Assembly: GCA_030323885.1 (NCBI GenBank)
Contig: CM059187.1
Coordinates: 137,240,415-137,304,414 of the forward strand
From: Branchipolynoe longqiensis
Taxonomy: Eukaryota > Annelida > Polychaeta > Phyllodocida > Polynoidae
DNA length: 64,000 bases
Direction of reading: 5' to 3'
Shown here: piece by piece, positions 32,546 to 43,881 of the stretch
Position numbering within the stretch: position 1 is the first letter of the stretch
Layout: every line of letters begins with the position of its first letter
The notes under the pieces: generated by a model
The model's database searches: none
Told to the model about the DNA's origin: nothing
What the model saw: only the letters and a program-made list of their open reading frames with translations
Program-made: the position numbers and the translations under genes

Positions 32546-32855
32546 GGAGTTTTACATCCTGGCAACATTTAAGGTCATATCCCTTAGATGTTGTCAAGAC
32601 ATGAACTCCAACAACCTATCTAAGGTCATATCAGGATGGGCACCAACTTTTGACAGTGTGCACTCATGGCGACTTTATAGTGCTGCACCACTGGGAGACC
32701 AGGCCACCAGCACCATGACCTGATATCCCACTCAGTCACATTGTCCTGACATTGAGCCAACCAGTCCATGCCCTATCCTAATAATGCCGAGCGCATGGCT
32801 AGGAAGCGACAAGTATCAATTTTCAAGTCATTGGTTTGACTCACCCATTCTTCGA
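32546..32855 (-). mobile_element. tRNA-derived SINE with inverted tail duplication
   Basis: Tail TTTACATCCTGGCAACATTT AAGGTCATATC is followed by its complement CCTTAGATGTTGTCAAGACA (32581-32614), then the normal body to GACTCACCCATTCTTCGAAC. Confidence 0.85.
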
Positions 32856-33199
32856 ACCAGTGGGTTATGTATTTATGTGCGTAAGCGTGTACTCAACTGT
32901 GTATTTGGGTGCATGAACATATGTGGATCAACACGTAAAACTCGCAACAACCAACCAACCATATGTGGGTGTGCATATGTATGTGCATGTGTATATAAAA
33001 TCACCTACAAATGAAGTTATTTACTAAACATAGTCCTGTTATTGCAGAGCACCAGTGCACTGCAAGGTTACGGTTGCTGGTAAGATTTTTACTGCGGTGG
33101 CTGGGGGTGGGGGGGGTACTACTATCATCCTGTCACCGCTATTGTGTTCCACTGTTGATTTTACACTGAGAACCTATATATATATTGCTCCATTTGTGT

Positions 33200-33530
33200 G
33201 TGCACATACAAGTGTGCAAGTGTGTGTGTTTGTGTGCATGTCTGTAGTTGAGTGTAAGTGTCTAGGTGTATACAAGTGTATTTATGTGTGCGCATTTGTG
33301 TGTTTGTGTGTGTGCACGCACAAGTGTGCAAGTGTGTGTGTGTTTGTGTGCATGTCTGTAGTTGAGTGTAAGTGTCTAAGTGTATACAAGTGTATTTATG
33401 TGTGCGCATGTGTGTATTTGTGTGTGTGCACGCACAAGTGTGCAAGTGTGTGTGTTTGTGTGCATGTCTGTAGTTGAGTGTAAGTGTCTAGGTGAGTACA
33501 AGTGTATTTAAGTGTGCGCATGTGTGTATG
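33200..33530 (+). repeat. TG-rich minisatellite, ~115-bp unit, three copies
   Basis: Three long units share AAGTGTGCAAGTGTGTGTG, GCATGTCTGTAGTTGAGTGT and TACAAGTGTATTTATGTGTG. Noncoding despite a Cys/Val-rich open frame. Confidence 0.9.
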
Positions 33531-33534
33531 CATA

Positions 33535-34300
33535 TGTATGCACTGTGCGCCTGCGCAAACCTGTTGGTGCGGACTGCCGCCTCTTTTAGCCTCGGTTCAG
33601 ATTACCACGTGGTGAGTGTTTACCTCGACCCCGCACCACCACGACAGGTGACCCACTATTTCCCGGGGCTACCATTACTTACAGTTCAACGACACCTTTA
33701 ACAGAAAAAAACCCAAAAACAATCAAATACACCAACAACAATAAAACCCCGACAAACCAAGTCTGATGGCAGCTTAAGCTCATATATCTAGGTGTCCTCC
33801 AGCCCTCCTGTCATCTGTATATATTGCACAAAGAGACAGCGGTATCTAGCTTCTCAGTGCCATTGAGTTTAATGTGTAAAATAGACAGCAAAGCACAACA
33901 GCAGTGACAGGATGATAGATAGTACCCCCACCCACACCAGTAAAATCATACCAGCATCCGTAACCTTCCAATGCTTGGGTGCTCAGCAATAACAGGACTA
34001 TGTTTAGTAAACAAGTTCATTTGTAGGTGATTTTATATATTTAAATGGATGTGATGCGCGCTATAGAGCCTGTGCCCACATGAAGTGCACTATGAAGTTG
34101 GTCCATCATGATGTCCATTTAAACCGAATATTAGTTTTTAGTCTCAGTGCCTTTGAATTATGTTTTTAACACTGAGACACTGGTATTGCTGGTATATGTC
34201 TCTATTTAGTTGCACGCCAAATAAAAACTGGAACAAAAAGTAACGTAGAAGAATGGGGAAAACAGATGGAAGAGGGCAAAGGGTGTGTGTGTGTGTGTGT
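33535..34300. other. Intronic sequence, nothing recognised
   Basis: 33880-34040 contains short stretches (TTTAGTAAACAAGTTCATTT) inverse to 33000-33040 (AATGAAGTTATTTACTAAAC), hinting at an old inverted repeat of ~1 kb enclosing the TG minisatellite. Confidence 0.5.
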
Positions 34301-34303
34301 GTG

Positions 34304-34590
34304 TGCGCCATTGTTGGGGGGTTTACGTCCTAGCAACATCTATGGTTATATCAGGATGGATACCAACTTGTGACAGTGCGCACTCATGGCGACTTTATAG
34401 TGCTGCCCCACTGGGATACCAAGCAGTCAGCACCATGACCTGATACCGATCTAACCAGTCCTTGCCATATCCTATTAATGCCGAGCGCTAGGCTAGGTAG
34501 CGAGCGACAAGCATAAATTTGTAAGTCATTGCTTTGACTCAGCTGGGATTCAAACTCCCAACCTACCGATTGGGCCACCGCGTCCCGTGC
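34304..34590 (-). mobile_element. tRNA-derived SINE
   Basis: GGGGGGTTTACGTCCTAGCA to ACCGATTGGGCCACCGCGTC; CACTCAGTCACATTATCC part deleted. Confidence 0.88.
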
Positions 34591-34766
34591 ATAATATACC
34601 AGATATGTAGAGTAAATGTATGGTCAAACTAAAAGGTCAGCTTATCCACGATTCAGCTAATACACAGCAAAATGAGATATAGAGATATATATATCCAGTT
34701 GAAACCATGAACATTCCTTCCTTCAAACAGACCAAATACAAATGAGTATTTCAGTGCTAAAAACTA

Positions 34767-34913
<147 letters not shown>

Positions 34914-34984
34914 TTAACGTATACGTCATGTGTAAGACGTGACGGCAAGCTCTGCTGTCACATTCAAAGCCAACCCTGTTAAAG

Positions 34985-36680
34985 GGGGCGGGAGGGTTTA
35001 AACAATTCCATTATCATAAATCTGATTTGGTGTAAACTAAACACTGCTATTATCATACATGTGATTAAGTGTAAACTAAGCACTATTACTATCATACATG
35101 TGATTTAGTGTAAACTAAACACTGCCATTATCATACATGTGATTAAGTGTAAACTAAGCACTATTATTATTATACATGTGATTTCGTGTAAACTAAACAC
35201 TGCTATTATCGTACATGTGATTAAGTGTAAACTAAGCACTATTATTATCATACATGTGATTTAGTGTAAACTAAGCACTATTATTATCGTACATGTGATT
35301 TGGTCTAAACTAAACACTGCCATTATCATAATGCGATTAAGTGTAAACTAAACACATCCATTATCATACATGTGATTTAGTGTAAACTAAGCACTATTAT
35401 TATCATACATGTGATTAAGTGTAACCTAAACACTGCCATTGTCATACATGTGATTAAGTTTAAACTAAGCACTATTATCATCATACATGTGATTTGGTAT
35501 AAACTAAACACTGCCATTATCATACATGTGATTAAGTGTAAACTAAACACTGCCATTATATTACATGTTGCTTGGTGTAAATTAAACACTGCCATTATCA
35601 TACATATGATTAAGTGTAAACTAAACACTGCCATTTTCATACATGTGATTTAGTGTAAACTAAGCACTATTATTATCATACATGTGATTAAGTGTAACCT
35701 ACACACTGCCATTGTCATACATGTGATTAAGTGTAAACTAAACACTGCCATTATCATATATGTGATTAAGTGTAAACTAAACACTGCCATTATCATACAT
35801 GTGATTAAGTGTAAACTAAACACTGCCATTATCATACATGTGATTTAGTGTAAACTAAGCACTATTATCATCATACATGTGATTAAGTGTAACCTACACA
35901 CTGCCATTGTCATACATGTGATTAAGTGTAAACTAAACACTGCCATTATCATACATGTGATTAAGTGTAAACTAAACACTGCCATTATCATACATGTGAT
36001 TAAGTGTAAACTAAACACTGCCATTATCATACATGTGATTAAGTGTAAACTAAACACTGCCATTTTCATACATGTGATTAAGTGTAAACTAAACACTGCC
36101 ATTTTCATACATGTGATTTAGTGTAAACTAAACACTATTATTATCATACATGTGATTAAGTGTAACCTACACACTGCCATTGTCATACATGTGATTAAGT
36201 GTAAACTAAACACTGCCATTATCATATATGTGATTAAGTGTAAACTAAACACTGCCATTATCATACATGTGATTAAGTGTAAACTAAACACTGCCATTAT
36301 CATACATGTGATTAAGTGTAAACTAAACACTGCCATTAAGTGTAAACTAAACACTGCCATTATCATACATGTGATTAAGTGTAAACTAAACACTGCCATT
36401 ATCATACATGTGATTTAGTGTAAACTAAACACTGCCATTGTCATACATGTGACTAGATGTAAACTAAACACTGCCATTATCATGCATGTGATTAAGTGTA
36501 AACTAAACACTGCCATTATCATATGTGTGATTAAGTGTAAACTAAGCACTATTATTATCATACATGTGATTTGGTGTAAATTAAACACTGCCATTATCTT
36601 CCATGTGCTTTGATGTAAGCTAAACACTGCCATTATCTGACAAGTGATTTGCTTTAAACTAAACACTGTCATACACCATA
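34985..36680. repeat. 39-bp satellite array (about 43 copies)
   Basis: Unit TGTAAACTAAACACTGCCAT then TATCATACATGTGATTAAG. Because 39 is divisible by three, open frames with 13-residue repeats arise on both strands, but there is no coding signal. Subtypes (aaacactgccattatc versus aagcactattattatc) alternate in blocks, showing higher-order duplication near 35.6-36.4 kb. Sits in the DPP8/9 intron, about 100 bp from an acceptor. Confidence 0.97.
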
Positions 36681-36754
36681 GCTCTTGCATGCAGTAACAA
36701 ATGGTTAATAAGCACACCAAAAAATAAGCTAAGATATGTAGGATGAAATCTACC

Positions 36755-36800
36755 TAAGTGTTTTGGCACAGAAAATGTGATGCTTTCATCAGACACCAAC
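36755..36800. mobile_element. TTAA MITE right-end remnant
   Basis: AAAATGTGATGCTTTCATCA GAC, decayed. Confidence 0.45.
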
Positions 36801-37008
36801 TTGATATTAAACTGGTGATTATACACGTAAATTAAAACTAATTAACTTGCACATTTTAGAATAGTTTTCTGAGGGCCTTGGCGCCTGCTGCACTAGGTGA
36901 ACCCCTGTAAAGTGGTTAGGTGACTTCACAAAGAAACTGTGCTGAGAGGAGGGTGCTTTTACAGGTCAAGGGATGCAGGCTTCAGCGACTTGCAGCCCAT
37001 TAAAGTTG

Positions 37009-37330
37009 GCTGGTTGTTGGAGTTTTATTTACATCCTTGCAACACATATCTGGACCGGTCCCGACTTGTGGACAGGTACCGACTTGTGACAGTGCACACT
37101 CATGGTGACTTTATAGTGTTGCCCCACTGGGAAATCAGGCTGCCGACACCATGACTCAATATCCCACTCAGTCACATTATCCTTACACTGACCTAACCAG
37201 TCCTTGCCCTATCCTATTAATGCCGAGAGCCAGGCTAGGAAGCGACAACTATCAATTTTATAAGTCATAGGTTTGACTCGACAGGGAACCAAACTCCCGC
37301 CCTCTACCGATTCGGCCACCGCGCTCGGTT
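37009..37330 (-). mobile_element. tRNA-derived SINE, full length
   Basis: GGCTGGTTGTTGGAGTTTTA to ACCGATTCGGCCACCGCGCT; contains a small duplication (GGTCCCGACTTGTGGACAGG). Confidence 0.9.
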
Positions 37331-37754
37331 GTCATTTAAAGTCACAAGGAGGACATGCCGAAACAAGCCGGCAGAAAACACTAACATAACCCCTCTGTGA
37401 TGGCCGCCCACCATGCCCTGAGGGCTGCACAGGAAGACGCCGAGGGCTGTACACAGGGCCCCGACCATCCCAGGTCCACTTACTGCAAACTAGCAGGTAA
37501 CAGCATGCACTCTATCTCAATACTTCAACAAACATTACAAAATTAAAAATAATAAAATAAACCCAAAGTATGAAAGAATACCCCACACACACACACAAAG
37601 AAAAGGGAATGGAAAATCATAATACGTAATGGGAAAAATCACTTATGTAGAAACAACTGTTTGCAGCACACAATATCCATCCTATGTTACATATATATAT
37701 ATAATTTATACATTAGATATATATATATTTATTTCATGCCATCTATATATATAT
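37331..37754. other. Intronic, unassigned, then TA-rich
   Basis: GC-rich 37375-37490 has no DPP similarity; TA-rich from 37690 is the DIRS insertion target. Confidence 0.5.
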
Positions 37755-37860
37755 AGATTAGTTAGACGATTCTTACCTTGGTATAGATGATGGATAACTG
37801 TTGTTTTACCGAGGTATAAGCCTCGGATAGACGTGGGCTAGGGAGAGGGAAGCACATCCG
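37755..37860. repeat. DIRS terminal repeat (left end), copy 2
   Basis: Left terminus, containing a hairpin-forming ACCGAGGTATAAGCCTCGG and the block shared in inverse orientation with 42351-42386 (CTAGGGAGAGGGAAGCACAT...). Same arrangement as 21159-21290 in copy 1. Confidence 0.88.
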
Positions 37861-38002
37861 GTCCAGCAATCTTTACCTACTTATTCAGGATAAATGATCT
37901 AATAAAACACCATATCTAATAATAATAATGACAATGGTATTAAACTGTGAAGTTTCCTTGGTATAAGCAAACAAATAGACGTGGACGGGTGTGGTGGGTG
38001 GG

Positions 38003-38138
38003 CCCTAGCCCACGTCTATCGGAGGCTTATACCTCGGTAAAACAACAGTTATCCATCATCTATACCAAGGTAAGAATCGTCTAACTAATCTATTTTACCT
38101 CGGAATACAGCCTCAGGCTAGCCTCAGGCTAGGGAGAG
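38003..38138. repeat. DIRS internal complementary region, copy 2
   Basis: This segment is the inverted complement of the element's left end (tcggaggcttatacctcgg through cgtctaactaatct) joined directly to the complement of its right end (attttacctcggaatacag). The head-to-tail junction falls at about 38090. In DIRS1-type elements this region primes and joins the ends of the linear cDNA. Here the right-end part has an extra GCCTCAGGCTA duplication relative to the terminus. Confidence 0.9.
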
Positions 38139-38277
38139 GTTTATGTAAAATCATTTATCCTGTATCTGATGTTAAGTATTAATAACAATTTAACATACAT
38201 TTACCATCAATCGACAAGATAATTGGTGAAAACAAAGTGTATTCTCACCTCTTGTAGATCTAGTCTTTCAGTAGCTG

Positions 38278-38592
38278 TTAGGCCAGTGTGCTTGACTTTT
38301 CCAATCGTTTGTTATAGTGTGTTGCAAACGATCGTGCTGTTTTCCATCTTGCATGGGCTAGGATCCGTTTGACGGAAATGCCCAGCAGTCGTGCTTTGGA
38401 TACCATAGCACCTCGTGTTGAGTGTGAGGCATATTTGTCCGTATCTATGCCTGCCAGTTTCAACATTGTAATTGTCCACCGTGCCAGCGTATCTCGCGAA
38501 ATGCCCTTGTGTGGCCTAATAAAGCTTACTAAAAGCTGTCTTGACGTTCTTAAGTCCTTGGTCTTGGATATATATGCCCTAATGGCTGACAC
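38278..38592 (-). pseudogene. DIRS tyrosine recombinase, C-terminal catalytic part (frameshifted from pol)
   Basis: The reading frame reaching back to about 38665 continues the recombinase of the preceding ORF after a one-base shift. Within the open stretch, HSTRGAMVSKARLL holds the catalytic His (57) and Arg (60), AHARWKTA holds the Trp position (83), and HYNKRLEKS holds the nucleophile Tyr (93), so the R..H-x-x-R..W..Y signature is complete across the two frames. The methionine listed at the start is internal, not a genuine initiation codon. The frameshift would prevent full-length recombinase unless corrected by slippage; the shift sits next to a short A run (atcaaaact), so a recent single-base deletion is the simplest explanation. 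Confidence 0.92.
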
Positions 38593-41138
38593 TACACAAA
38601 GCTTTGGGTCTTCTGTGAAACTTGTAACATTAATTGTAATGGGTCTCCTAATCTGTTTGATTTTAATAGTTTTGATAAATCAAATGTGGCCTCTTTCTTA
38701 TCAATTTCTAGGCCATCTAGTGACAGGGCGACAATAGTCTGTCCTCTATGTCCTGTTACTAATAATAAAAGCAACGCTACCTTAAAACCTAATTTCCTCA
38801 GATCTAAATGCCTGTTATGAGGCCATTGTTTAAGGAGATCGAAGACAACTGACACATCCCAAAACCGACTATACTTTGGTTTGGGCGGATTCCTTTCATA
38901 AATTGATCTCAGAATCCAATGAATAACATGGTGTTTCCCTACCGTTTCATTATGTATCCGTGGAAGGATAATGGATAAAGCACACCTAGCAGCATTAATT
39001 GATCCAAACCCCAAACCTTCGTCTTCTAACATGCGCAGAAATCTGCCGACCTGTGAAATGGTCGGCTTCATGGGTTTGACTTTCTTGATTAGGCAATGAA
39101 CACCCCACTTTTTCAAATATGTAGTATACATTTTAACAGTGCCTTTACGCCATGCATGGGAAACTATTCTCTGCTGTGTAATTTTGTCTAAACCAAATTG
39201 TTCTAAATATTTATTTAAAAAAGGAATGCCAGCAACGGGGTCGTGGACACGTCCCCGCGTTGTTTTAGGGGGGCCTTGGTGTGTCAGATTCCCTGGTGAT
39301 CTTTGGAATCGGAGGCAATCTGTGGCGGTCGCCACTATGCCCGGTAGCCAAGGCTGTGTGTCCCAGTCGGGAACGATTAAAATTGCGTGTGCTTTCTCCA
39401 TCTTTATCTTTCGGGTTACTCGGCTGATCATGCTGAATGGAGGGAAAATATAGTCAAACTTATTCCCCCATGCTAGAGAAAATGCATCTATCTGCCAGGC
39501 ATCTGGCTCTGGATGCCATGACACATATTTGTCAATCTTAAAATTATTACGGGAAGCAAATAAATCAACTTCAGGTTGGCCCCATTTCTGACACACTGTG
39601 TTAAAAATTTGTGGATTGAGGGACCATTCTAAATGGTCATGGAAATTCCTACTTTTGTGATCAGCCAATGTATTTTGAGTGCCTGGGATATATGCTAGCA
39701 TTAGCCAAACTTTATGTAACTGCGCCCAATCCCAAATTTGTCTTGCTATTTCATTGCATGGTTTGGACTTTGTCCCACCCATATTCCGTACATACGCCAT
39801 TGCGGTCGTATTGTCGGTCAAAATACGAATGTGTTTACGTGGTACCTTAACAAGGCTAGCAAGGCCTAAATAAATGGCTCTCAAGACATTGATATGGTCT
39901 GAAGTTTCATTTTGCAACCATCGTCCGCCTGTTGCCACTGTATTACAATGTGCTCCCCACCCTTCTAGTGATGCATCAGTAGTAACCACTGTGTTGGGTT
40001 CATTCATCCGTATGGGGTTAGGAGAATTTTGAATATTATCAAACCACCAGTTAATATCATTCATTCCATCTTCCGAAATAAACATTTTCCTTTCAAAATT
40101 ACCTTTTGTGCGAGCCAACCCTAAGTTTTTTTTATCTATTTCCAAAGACATTATGTGTGCTTTGCCATATAGAATAGCCGGGGCATATGCTATCAGTAGG
40201 CCAACTAGCACGGTGACCTGTCTTATCTTTGGCCTATTTAACGCCACCAAGCGGGTTGCTGTATCGTGAAACTTTATAAGTTTGTTATCAGGGAGTGAAA
40301 CAGTCATTAAACGTGTGTTAATAATAAATCCCAAACATTTAAGTTTGGTTGTCGGTACGAAAACCGACTTCTTATGATTTAAATAAAATCCTAGCCTTGT
40401 CAAAAGGGAACATAGGTCATCAACAGCTTGCTGACAGTCATTAAACGATTGTGAAACAATAAAAGAATCATCAATATATGGGAACATAGTGTGACCCTTC
40501 TTAGCCATGGCCGAAAATATAGGCTTCAGTAGTTTAGTAAATAGACGTGGAGCACACGCTAAACCATTTGGCATACAAGTGAATTGGAATAGTGTATCAT
40601 TCCAAATGAATCTTAAGAATTTCCGGTGTTCTTTGAAAATCGGAACCGTATAATAGGCATCTTGTAAATCTACACTGGCCATCCAGCCCTCAGGTGTAAC
40701 TAAGTCCCTGGCAGTGTCAAGGGAAAACATTTTAAAATGTTGATATTCTACGAGATCATTTAACTTAGTTAAATCTAAAATCATCCGAATATCTCCATTA
40801 GGTTTAGGTCTAGAAAAAATATTAGAAATAAATTCTCCTGGAGTGTGGAGCACCTCTTCAATAATGCCTTTTGACTGAAAAAGTGAAACTTGATCAGATA
40901 ATGCTTGCTTTTCTAAATCATCAAATTTATACGGGAAAGGTATCCGTTCTTGCACTGGGACTTCAATAAAGGGAATCTTAACACCAGTTACTATATCTAG
41001 AATGTTTACATCACTAGTAATTTCACACCAAATAGAGAAACAGTTAAAAATGTTTCCGGCACAAAAGTTTCTTACATCTGTTTGTGTCGATTCTGCCACC
41101 ATGTCTGTTATCCCAGTTGTTTGGGTAGCCGTATTCAC
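38592..41138 (-). CDS. DIRS pol: reverse transcriptase, RNase H, Dam-like region, tyrosine recombinase N-part
   Basis: 848-codon ORF. Reverse transcriptase about residues 60-290 with LDLTKLN, ASVDLQDAYY (Asp), FTCMPNGLACAP and the active-site YIDD at 221-224. RNase H about 380-500 with VVTTDAS (D388), TDNTTA (D441) and AYIPGTQNTLADHKSR. Residues ~522-595 (VDLFASR, DAFSLAW, FPPFS, ILIVPDW) resemble the Dam-type DNA N6-adenine methyltransferase domain reported in DIRS elements, with FPPF where active enzymes have NPPY. Tyrosine recombinase from about 640, with the first catalytic Arg in TGHRGQT (R798). The ORF ends at a premature stop caused by a one-base frameshift near 38665; the other frame continues SKTIKIKQIRRPIT...EDPKLCVVSAIRAYIS into the next entry. 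In DIRS biology RT copies genomic RNA and the recombinase inserts the circular DNA. Confidence 0.95.
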   Translation of the reverse strand: MNTATQTTGITDMVAESTQTDVRNFCAGNIFNCFSIWCEITSDVNILDIVTGVKIPFIEVPVQERIPFPYKFDDLEKQALSDQVSLFQSKGIIEEVLHTPGEFISNIFSRPKPNGDIRMILDLTKLNDLVEYQHFKMFSLDTARDLVTPEGWMASVDLQDAYYTVPIFKEHRKFLRFIWNDTLFQFTCMPNGLACAPRLFTKLLKPIFSAMAKKGHTMFPYIDDSFIVSQSFNDCQQAVDDLCSLLTRLGFYLNHKKSVFVPTTKLKCLGFIINTRLMTVSLPDNKLIKFHDTATRLVALNRPKIRQVTVLVGLLIAYAPAILYGKAHIMSLEIDKKNLGLARTKGNFERKMFISEDGMNDINWWFDNIQNSPNPIRMNEPNTVVTTDASLEGWGAHCNTVATGGRWLQNETSDHINVLRAIYLGLASLVKVPRKHIRILTDNTTAMAYVRNMGGTKSKPCNEIARQIWDWAQLHKVWLMLAYIPGTQNTLADHKSRNFHDHLEWSLNPQIFNTVCQKWGQPEVDLFASRNNFKIDKYVSWHPEPDAWQIDAFSLAWGNKFDYIFPPFSMISRVTRKIKMEKAHAILIVPDWDTQPWLPGIVATATDCLRFQRSPGNLTHQGPPKTTRGRVHDPVAGIPFLNKYLEQFGLDKITQQRIVSHAWRKGTVKMYTTYLKKWGVHCLIKKVKPMKPTISQVGRFLRMLEDEGLGFGSINAARCALSIILPRIHNETVGKHHVIHWILRSIYERNPPKPKYSRFWDVSVVFDLLKQWPHNRHLDLRKLGFKVALLLLLVTGHRGQTIVALSLDGLEIDKKEATFDLSKLLKSNRLGDPLQLMLQVSQKTQSFV

Positions 41139-41996
41139 TTGCTGCCTGGGCGCGGGAAGGGTTGCTTTGGGGCAAACTCCTTCCGGAACGGGCGGTTGCC
41201 GTCATTCCAGCCTTGCCTGTCGCCCCGACCTCTTCCTCGTGGCACATAACCGTAGGAGGGGCCGGACCTGCCAGCTCTGGCCCCGCGTCGGGGACGAAAA
41301 TCCCCTCTTGGTCGACGATAACGGAGGTGTCGGCTTTCCTGGCTGGTTCCTGGTTCCGGCTACTTTTAGATTCGGCCTCCACTTCTTTGAAGAGGTAGGG
41401 GAGCTGTCCACCGAACATCTTTCCCTTATCTAAGGGTTTCCCTTTGATGGGTTTGGGAGGCAGAGTGTGTACTCTTTGCCATCGTTATCCATGACTTTCT
41501 TGGATCTCGCAACTTCCTTTCCAGCCTGGGTGGTAACTGCCTGAAGGACATTTTCATACCTTCTGTAACTCAAGAAGTTACTGGCAGCGGTGAGCAAGGC
41601 CATGCCTTTGTCCATGCCTCTGGCTAGTGACGAGAACTTGTTCTCGGTCTGCATCCGGTTCGCGACTGGGACGACCGTAGCTAAGACACCTAAAACTGCC
41701 TTATGAACTCTGAAGAGCGCAGACTCAAACCTTTTCTTCTCTTCATTAAGGTGAATACCTGCATCCATCTCTTTTATTACACTGTCTGGGATCCCTTTAA
41801 TGCCGGAAATTTGTTCAGTTATTTTATTTATCACTTCTGCTGGCTTGAACGTGTTGAAATGACCTTTAATGGTCTCACGCATCATGGTAGTCGTCTTGAC
41901 TTTCTTGGCCTTTTGGAGCTGGCACCGTTTACGGACCTTGCCGCCAATCTTGGCATAAATGCCGGCTCTTTCTGTGTCAGAGTCCGACTCATTCAA
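41044..41996 (-). pseudogene. DIRS gag remnant, copy 2 (5' deleted, frameshifted)
   Basis: The frame 41996-41430 reads ESDSDTERAGIYAKIGGKVR... and is about 70% identical to residues ~160-340 of the gag in copy 1 (21875-22990). A one-base shift near 41455 (after KEYTL) moves it to a second frame, PPKPIKGKPLDKGKMFGGQ, continuing to 41044 and overlapping the start of pol by about 95 nt. The N-terminal ~160 codons, start codon included, are missing: sequence jumps from SDS to the 5' leader (aaaaggggaatctataaaag) that in copy 1 lies about 770 bp further upstream. The C-terminal extension past the copy 1 breakpoint is Arg/Gly/Pro-rich, with YGYPNNWDNRHGG. Function by position and company; no gag motif is truly diagnostic. 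Confidence 0.85.
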
Positions 41997-42350
41997 AAGG
42001 GGAATCTATAAAAGAAACCCAGGATCATCCCCAACAACACCCTCTATTAGGGTCCGAAGGAATCTCCACAGGAGATGTGACCGTGCCAACATCTCTACCC
42101 GTATCAAAGCGGGTCGATAGAACCATGGAATCCATAAAGCACAAAGCAATCCTTTGTTCTATCCGTTTCAATATTTCAAACGCTAATCTAGTTCAAACTG
42201 GACGTACGAAAGTTCTGAACTTTTCAATCTAGATGCTATATTGCATCATAAACAAGCTTAACCAAAATAATCACGATTACTTACAGTTATGAGCTTGTTG
42301 TAGATAAATCCAACTGGAGCAACTCATGAGCCTCCTCCGGTCGTGAGTTT

Positions 42351-42418
42351 TTTATGCTAATTGCTGGACCGGATGTGCTTCCCTCTCCCTAGCCTGAGGC
42401 TGTATACCGAGGTAAAAT
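42351..42418. repeat. DIRS terminal repeat (right end, 5' end of the element), copy 2
   Basis: Reads on the minus strand ATTTTACCTCGGTATACAGC...GCTAGGGAGAGGG..CAGCAAT; the outer part is duplicated in the internal complementary region and the inner part is inverted at the other terminus. Confidence 0.88.
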
Positions 42419-42432
42419 ATATAATTATATAT

Positions 42433-42700
42433 ATGGGTCAGGATCACGAAAAGAGACCAATTGGTGGAAGTTGTCGGTGTCGAGCATGGATGTAGGCATC
42501 GATCTTTATAATTATAGTTTATCATTGACAGAGATGTTGGAAAGTCCTTAAATTTATACTGAATGTAAAGGTCGAGAAAATACAACCTTATTTGTTTCTA
42601 GGATAATTTAATATAAAACAAAGAAATGCACTACAGTTTTAAGAATTGCGACGCCGACATCTTCACTTGACCACCGATTGGCCCGTTTTCGTGAGGCTGA

Positions 42701-42705
<5 letters not shown>
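42433..42705. mobile_element. MITE, GAGTCAGCCTCAC family, beside the DIRS right end
   Basis: ATGGGTCAGGATCACGAAAA GAGACCAATTGG to CCGATTGGCCCGTTTTCGTG AGGCTGACTCAT. Only 14 bp from the DIRS terminus. Confidence 0.87.
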
Positions 42706-42763
<58 letters not shown>

Positions 42764-42795
42764 TATATAATTAATTATAATAATATATATATTAG
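42706..42795. repeat. (TA)n microsatellite
   Basis: Pure TA to 42759 then AT-rich. Confidence 0.95.
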
Positions 42796-43227
42796 GTTGG
42801 TCTATTTAGTTCAGTTTGAAGTAACTTATATTTTAATGGGTTAGTTTTGGAGGTTTCTGAAGTGAAAACATGACAAATTAATTGTGTTGTACCCTCCGAC
42901 ATGCTTTATTCACCCGTTGTTGAGCATAGCACAGGAGTACAAAACTGCTATTACTTTTCTAGCAGTAAAGGTTAAATGAGTACACCAGTGTGTAGGATCA
43001 AATCTAGCTAAGTGCTTCGGCTTTGAAAAGTGTATGCTTTCTTACATAGTATACAGCTTTATTGTGTCAAATTAGTTTTAATGAGTGAAACTAGTTTTAA
43101 TGAGTAAAAGTAGGTAAAAACCAAAGGCCATTCAAGCGCTCCATACACTAACCCTAGCACACCAGTGCAGATTCTGAAATTTATTTGTGTATGTTTGGGG
43201 GGGGGGGGCTTAAATACATCTTGGATC

Positions 43228-43881
<654 letters not shown>

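Larger units (their letters stand above)
37755..42418 (-). mobile_element. DIRS-type tyrosine-recombinase retrotransposon, copy 2 (4.66 kb)
   Basis: Element lying in a DPP8/9 intron in the same orientation as the gene. Boundaries: AGATTAGTTAGACG at the left and CCGAGGTAAAAT at the right, both landing in AT microsatellite. The two ends share an inverted block (GCTAGGGAGAGGGAAGCACA... to CAGCAAT). An internal complementary region at 38003-38138 contains the complements of both ends fused head to tail (CTAACTAATCT/ATTTTACCTCGG), the diagnostic DIRS arrangement that templates a circular intermediate. It carries gag remnants, RT-RNase H-methyltransferase-like-recombinase and no LTRs or integrase. 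The gag 5' part is deleted and there are frameshifts in gag and recombinase, so this copy is not autonomous. Confidence 0.93.

Noticed and set aside
34985..36680. CRISPR-like regular repeats here and at 1.7, 29.7, 43.2, 48.1 and 50.7 kb
   Set aside because: Units are contiguous with no unique spacers and the DNA is metazoan; these are minisatellites.
35377..36720. Open frames with 13-residue repeats (MAVFSLHLITCMI type)
   Set aside because: Product of a 39-bp satellite whose period is a multiple of three; open on both strands alike.
37375..37490. GC-rich segment as an extra DPP8/9 exon
   Set aside because: Neighbouring exons join in phase without it and the translation has no family similarity.
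39139..39873. Plus-strand frames within the DIRS pol region
   Set aside because: Antisense shadows of RT/RNase H coding sequence.
41002..41433. 143-codon plus-strand frame
   Set aside because: Antisense of the gag C-terminus/pol start overlap.
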